In this document: positions 25,956-29,362 of the stretch, piece after piece
How the letters are laid out: the number at the start of each line of letters is the position of its first letter
How positions within the stretch are numbered: position 1 is the stretch's first letter
From: Ignavibacteria bacterium
Lineage (GTDB): Bacteria > Bacteroidota > Ignavibacteria > SZUA-365
Direction of reading: 5' to 3'
NCBI GenBank assembly: GCA_016720835.1
Contig: JADKJW010000019.1
Coordinates: 1-29,362 of the forward strand
Length of the DNA: 29,362 bases
Program-made: the position numbers and the translations under genes
The notes under the pieces: generated by a model
The model's database searches: none
Seen by the model: only the letters and a program-made list of their open reading frames with translations
What the model was told of the DNA's origin: nothing

Positions 25956-26595
25956 TTACTTCGTCGGGGTGTTCAGGAGCGTCTTCAGGAAGATGTCGAT
26001 GAACTTCTCCTTCTGATCGCGAAATGCTGAAGCATGGAGAATGGGATCATACTGGCCGGAGAAAGTCCTCTGCCTGAGCAGCCCGTTTGGAGTCTGTGGC
26101 AGGAAGCGCATGGATCGCTTTAAGCTGTTCAGCAAACGGCTCCCATTTCGTCCTGACCTTCTCCGTTTTTTGGCGTGCATACCCTTTTCCCCATCGGACT
26201 TTATGGCGTTGAGCTGCGAAGAGAGGCCGGTCTCGTGTCCCAGAACCCACTTCGGGTCCTTCCCATTCCGTTCGGCACGGCAGCGTCTTGGCGTCTGCGA
26301 TTGTGTCGATGCGCTTCAAGATTGCAGTCTGAAGGTCGGTGAGCTGCTCGCGGTCTCCGCGCAGGTCGGCAATTTCATCCCGACAGGCCTTCTTCATTGC
26401 ACGGAGTGTCTCATCGCGCCGTTCGTCGACCAGGGACGCGATTTTTGTGTCGAGGGTTTCGATCTGCTGCTTGCACTCAATTGCAGCAGCACGCAGATCG
26501 GCGATTGAGGCATTTGCGTTTTTCAGCATTTCTGCTGGGTTGATGCGATTTCCGGGTGTACCGGGATCTACTGGAGATCTGACTGAGGTGTCCAT
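25956..26595 (-). pseudogene. Hypothetical coiled-coil protein, frameshifted near its end
   Basis: From the ATG at 26595 (after AAGGAG) the frame encodes MDTSVRSPVDPGTPGNRI and then a long helical region rich in heptad-like Ala/Leu/Ile and charged residues (about residues 20-100, IADLRAAAIECKQQIETLDT and onward), predicted as coiled coil. The frame ends at 26047, but skipping one base at 26060-26065 gives AEDFSGQYDPILHASAF and a plausible helical C-terminus (FIDIFLKTLLNTPTK) ending at 25956, in total about 212 residues. I do not recognise the family; such proteins are common in phages as structural or scaffold-like proteins. Confidence 0.6.
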
Positions 26596-27034
26596 AATGG
26601 ACTCCTTAAACTAGTTATGAAAGTTAATTGACGTGCATTTTGATGGTTAATGCGGGGAGACATCCTGCGTGGCAGGTCAAACTCGTCCAGATTTTAACTT
26701 TGCTCAGGCATTCTTTTGTTAGGGCGTAAACCTCTCTTGAAATGTTTTAAATGGCGATACACATATAGCCTTACAAGCCGCGTACCACAAAATACGCGGC
26801 CAAATTTGGCTGGAATCGCCATATTTCAGAGGTAAAAAAACAATAATCCGCGCCCCGCCGGAAAGTGCCCGACGAGACGCGGAAAATAGAATGTGTGTAA
26901 GTGCGGCTAGACTTCTTGAGAATCGGCATCTCTTTATACTTGGCGTAGCTTGTCCAGGGAGTTGTCGTTGCGATTACCGTCAATTCCAAGAATGGAATTG
27001 GATTCGGTTTTGTTGAACCGTTTGTGCAAATCCT
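26596..27034. other. 439-base non-coding stretch with a series of hairpins
   Basis: No convincing gene is visible on either strand; the one open frame (26771-26989, minus) starts with TTG, lacks a Shine-Dalgarno and runs through palindromes. The stretch contains at least five inverted repeats: CCTGC/GCAGG (26664-26676), the nested structure at 26751-26822, TCCGCG/CGCGGA (26847-26883), CAATTCC/GGAATTG (26981-27000) and CGGTT/AACCG (27005-27020). It separates the macro-AAA+ gene from the coiled-coil gene, which has its own Shine-Dalgarno and so needs a promoter here. Candidate roles are a structured RNA, a replication origin or multiple regulatory sites. Confidence 0.5.
26751..26822. repeat. 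Nested inverted repeats, possible structured RNA or origin element
   Basis: Three stems are nested: an outer eight-base-pair stem (ATGGCGAT 26751-26758 with ATCGCCAT 26815-26822), a middle four-base-pair stem (AGCC 26767-26770 with GGCT 26808-26811) and an inner eight-base-pair stem (GCCGCGTA 26777-26784 with TACGCGGC 26793-26800). All arms are perfect. A separate 12-base palindrome GCCAAATTTGGC (26799-26810) overlaps the inner arm, offering an alternative fold. Confidence 0.6.
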
Positions 27035-28762
27035 TTAGGAAGACTTTGCAAGAACAGGTTCCAAATAGTCATCACGGAAACTTGCCGTTGGCAAGAGGGT
27101 CCCATTCTTCAAGAAGGATATGAGGACGTTTTCTAGCTTTTCTGTTGCGGTGCCGCCTCTAATGCTATAGTTCCTTGGTGGGTCCTTCATAATTACTTTA
27201 GACGATATTTCAGAGTATCCGAAATGCAGCGCATCGTAGAAACGATACTCGATGTAACTATTTAGTTGCCGAATATTACCGGCCAATAGAACTTGCACAA
27301 AGCTGAAATTGCATTGTGTGAAAACGCAATAGACGATTTATTCTGGGAGTTGGAGCTTTCCCAGCTTGAATTCAATATAATAAGGAATATCCCCGGCCCG
27401 TTTGCGAAGTGGAGGAAGTGTGAAGGTTAATCCATTATCTAGTCGCTCATAAAAAATCATGCATAAATGTTCCATTCGACCCAAGTTCCCTAAGATCTTG
27501 GTTCGTGCCGAAAATTAGTCGAACATTTGCAGTTATCTCAGTTTCACAGCCGTAACGTTTGAACGTCTTATTATCTAAAATGTCAAAAGACTTTGCTGAA
27601 AGTACGTACTGCTATAGCCTACTTCGTCAAAACACGGTACCGCCATCGGCGATCTCAAAAATACTTTTGTATCCTTAGGAACTTGAGAAAATTTGTCCTT
27701 GTCTGCTCCAAAAACTGATGTCATTAAATTATCCGGCGTTATAGCCGCACAATTCAAAGATTCAAATTTACTTAATTTACGCGGCCCGTTCTGGTGAATC
27801 ATCTTTGCAAGAGTTGACTTACCAACGCCCGTTTCACCGAGCAATAGAATTGATCTCTCTCCTGAAATACAGTAACTGATTGAATCCAGCATTTGGATGA
27901 ATTCGGGATCATGAGTATGCCAATCTTCAATGAGCTTTTTTTGGATATCGCTTAAATCCTTCCTTGCCTTTCTGTAATATGCATCCTTCAATGAGTAATT
28001 CTTAAAAATCTGCTTGAACCGTTGAAAGATATTTACATCTGAGATGGCGAAATGAATCTCGGGTGAAGTATCTGCTGTATGGCTGTTAAGATACTCTGTA
28101 ATTGTTTTAGCAATGCAATCAATAATCTCTGATTTCTTTTCGTGATCCTCCGATGTTGACATCCCGATAGGGGCAAACGCGATTTTGCGATATCCTCTGG
28201 ATGAACATTCGTGAAGCAAACTGATTATGCCGGATTCGAGACTGCCTAAATCAACTCGTTGTTATTGAAGTATATTGGGATATGAAAACTGCGTGGAGCA
28301 GAAAGTTCTGTGTGACTAAGTTCGTAAAAACGAACATCTGTTTGACTCTTGTGTGGTTTTAATTCTTGCGCAAGATACTCGGTGCCAAGTAAGTCGATAA
28401 ACCGCTGAGAAAGACTTATTGGAGAATAATCGAAGAGCCTTTCTTTGTGTACGGAGTTGATTATTGCATCACATTGATAAAACGTGATGTTCGTATCAAC
28501 AAGTATTACCTTATGAGAACTACTGATATCTATTTCATGGATATTTGGATACTGACTTCTTCGCACCTGCTCGATTATGAGGGTTATCGTGCTTCTTTTG
28601 AAGCGTTTTTACTGTAACACGAAAATGCAGGAGATCGGAGTACGCTTCCGACTCGTCTTTATCATTTAAATCCCAGGGGGTGTTGTCGAGCGTTGCTTTG
28701 ATTTTATCTTCAGCTTCTTTGTATTTGCCATCATTTATGAGCTGTCGAATGCTGTCAATCAT
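27035..28762 (-). pseudogene. Macro-domain plus sigma54-activator-type AAA+ protein, many frameshifts
   Basis: Joining frames gives one protein of about 575 residues. After a helical N-terminus (MIDSIRQLINDGKYKEAEDK) comes a macro-like domain (VILVDTNITFYQCDAIINSV; SGIISLLHECSSRGYRKIAF then APIGMS). An AAA+ domain of the sigma54-activator class follows: Walker A GETGVGKST, Walker B-like GGTVFFDEVGYSS, LIFGTNQDL, FYERLDNGLTFTLPPLRKRA with GDIPYY, and WPGNIRQLNSYIEYRFYD. The GAFTGA loop that contacts sigma54 is missing (FGADKDKFSQV instead), and no Fis-type HTH is seen at the C-terminus. Breaks lie near 28570, 28245, 27657, 27630, 27577, 27451, 27340 and 27281, mostly in homopolymers. It is divergent from the 21-residue peptide and Gam genes. 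The domain order resembles RtcR (sensor plus AAA+), but with a macro sensor. Confidence 0.72.
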
Positions 28763-28778
28763 AACGCCTCAGTTGTTT

Positions 28779-28797
28779 AAGTAAATAAGTTTTACTT
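28779..28797. promoter_or_regulatory. Palindromic operator candidate in the divergent promoter region
   Basis: AAGTAAA and TTTACTT are perfect arms around a five-base spacer (TAAGT). The site lies in the 84-base gap between the macro-AAA+ gene and the small-peptide gene, just before a -10-like TATAAG at 28800-28805. It is placed to let a repressor control the phage-like early genes. Confidence 0.5.
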
Positions 28798-28846
28798 GGT
28801 ATAAGAATATTGAACTAGTTCTTTAAATCATCCAAGGAGTTTTTTT

Positions 28847-28912
28847 ATGCCATTCTGGACCATCATTGCACTGCTGGCTGAAGCGATCATCAAAGTCTTG
28901 AAGAAGATTTGA
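28847..28912 (+). CDS. 21-residue amphipathic peptide gene, coupled to gam
   Basis: A very short frame starts at the ATG at 28847 behind an excellent Shine-Dalgarno (AAGGAG, about eight bases upstream) and ends with a TGA that overlaps the ATG of the Gam-like gene (TGATG). The peptide begins MPFWTIIALLAEAI and ends KVLKKI: hydrophobic with charges spaced on one side (E12, K16, K19, K20; net positive), so it would form an amphipathic helix. Possible roles are a membrane-active peptide (the size and pattern recall small holin-like, type I toxin or phenol-soluble-modulin peptides) or simply a leader that delivers ribosomes to gam. No homologue is claimed. Confidence 0.6.
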   Translation: MPFWTIIALLAEAIIKVLKKI

Positions 28913-29362
28913 TGGACGCTCCCGAAGCAGATTTCATGGAAGAACTGCTTGCGGAAGCAGAAAAAAAGGAAAATTCGCAGCAGGACGCAGTTTTCGACAT
29001 GGTTCTTCTCGAAATTTCGAAGATCGAGACACAAATCGCCCGTAACTTCGACATTTCGGCGGAAGAAGTCAAGATAATCAACGATTGGGCGTTAAAACGG
29101 AACTCGAAGCTCCAGGACCGGATAAATTGGCTCGCGACCAAGTTGGAGGCCTTTATTCGTGAAAGAGGCGTCAAAACCGTCGATTTACCGCATGGAACGC
29201 TGAAAATCCGCAAGTCACAGGACCGACTGGAGTTCTTCGACTTGGACGAGTTTATGCAGACGACCAATCCCGCGCTTCTAACCCTCGTACCGGCCACGTA
29301 CAAACCGAATCTGGCGGGCATCAAGGAACAGATCAAGCTGTATGACGTGGTGCCGGACGGCG
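28912..29362 (+). CDS. gam: Mu Gam-like host-nuclease inhibitor, 3' end outside window
   Basis: At least 150 residues are encoded, open to the window edge. The N-terminal half is a long charged helix (LLEISKIETQIARNFDIS; NSKLQDRINWLATKLEAF) and the C-terminal half has the Gam core: GTLKIRKSQDRLEFFDLDEF and ATYKPNLAGIKEQIKLYDVV. Phage Mu Gam and its relatives bind the ends of linear double-stranded DNA and shield them from host RecBCD-type exonucleases; they are related to Ku. The start is the ATG at 28912, overlapping the stop of the upstream peptide gene. It marks the element as phage-derived, perhaps with early genes continuing to the right. The call is from recalled motifs. Confidence 0.82.
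   Translation, partial: MDAPEADFMEELLAEAEKKENSQQDAVFDMVLLEISKIETQIARNFDISAEEVKIINDWALKRNSKLQDRINWLATKLEAFIRERGVKTVDLPHGTLKIRKSQDRLEFFDLDEFMQTTNPALLTLVPATYKPNLAGIKEQIKLYDVVPDG

Larger units (their letters stand above)
22869..29362. mobile_element. Integrated phage-like element at tRNA-Ser, right end outside window
   Basis: A tyrosine recombinase gene lies directly against the 3' half of tRNA-Ser, the usual layout for elements that integrate into tRNA genes. To its right are an HTH excisionase candidate, a Gam-like phage nuclease inhibitor and several genes without chromosomal counterparts. Base composition drops clearly after the tRNA, most strongly from about 26600. The intact tRNA means the element supplies or preserves the 3' sequence. 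I found no second copy of the tRNA 3' end in the window, so attR and the element's length are unknown. Confidence 0.75.

Noticed and set aside
26771..26989. 72-codon minus-strand open frame
   Set aside because: It has a TTG start and no Shine-Dalgarno, runs through several palindromes, and its sequence has no domain-like pattern.
1..29362. CRISPR arrays, rRNA genes and insertion sequences
   Set aside because: I saw no regularly spaced direct repeats, no rRNA signatures, and no transposase motifs or terminal repeats of IS type.

Overview
The window is GC-rich chromosomal DNA (roughly 60% GC or more by eye) from base 1 to the tRNA-Ser gene at 22806-22892, followed by a visibly more AT-rich integrated element that runs off the right edge. 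The tRNA promoter fits the TTTG / TAnnTTTG layout typical of Bacteroidota. A tentative GldL/GldM-like gene pair and several beta-barrel genes point the same way, so a member of the Bacteroidota/Chlorobiota (FCB) group is the best guess. No rRNA or other decisive marker is present.

Chromosomal part. On the left are the 5' part of typA/bipA (minus), the iron-sulfur repair gene ric (minus), and a divergent Crp/Fnr-type regulator (plus) overlapping an unknown gene. The ric/regulator gap holds a 20-base palindrome, which suggests a nitric-oxide or redox stress module. Next come a lipocalin lipoprotein, a thioredoxin-domain TlpA-like protein with a frameshift, a WYL regulator with a frameshift, and a divergent ARPP-1-type gene with a 19-base palindrome between the last two. 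A membrane pair with the topology of the type IX secretion motor GldL/GldM follows. Then come a two-gene ABC exporter (minus), a CapA-like protein (plus), an M28 peptidase and an MFS transporter (minus), endonuclease III (minus), a beta-barrel protein and a metallophosphoesterase (plus). A 1060-residue PEP-synthase-like ATP-binding protein fused to a nucleotidyltransferase and a frameshifted beta-barrel protein (both minus) end this part.

Integrated element, from about 22869 to beyond 29362. A tyrosine recombinase lies against the 3' end of tRNA-Ser, preceded by an excisionase-like HTH gene. Upstream on the same strand are a small Cys-containing ORF, a SPL-type radical SAM gene, a Cys-rich 100-residue protein, a coiled-coil protein and a macro-domain plus sigma54-activator-type AAA+ gene. 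A hairpin-rich non-coding stretch lies at about 26600-27030. Divergent from the macro-AAA+ gene, across a palindromic promoter region, are a 21-residue amphipathic peptide gene and a Mu Gam-like host-nuclease inhibitor. This is a prophage or phage-derived island.

Caution. Seven genes are broken by single-base indels or a nonsense codon, and the breaks are densest in the AT-rich macro-AAA+ gene (at least eight sites, mostly in homopolymers). Joining the frames restores recognisable family motifs each time, so sequencing error is at least as likely as real gene decay.
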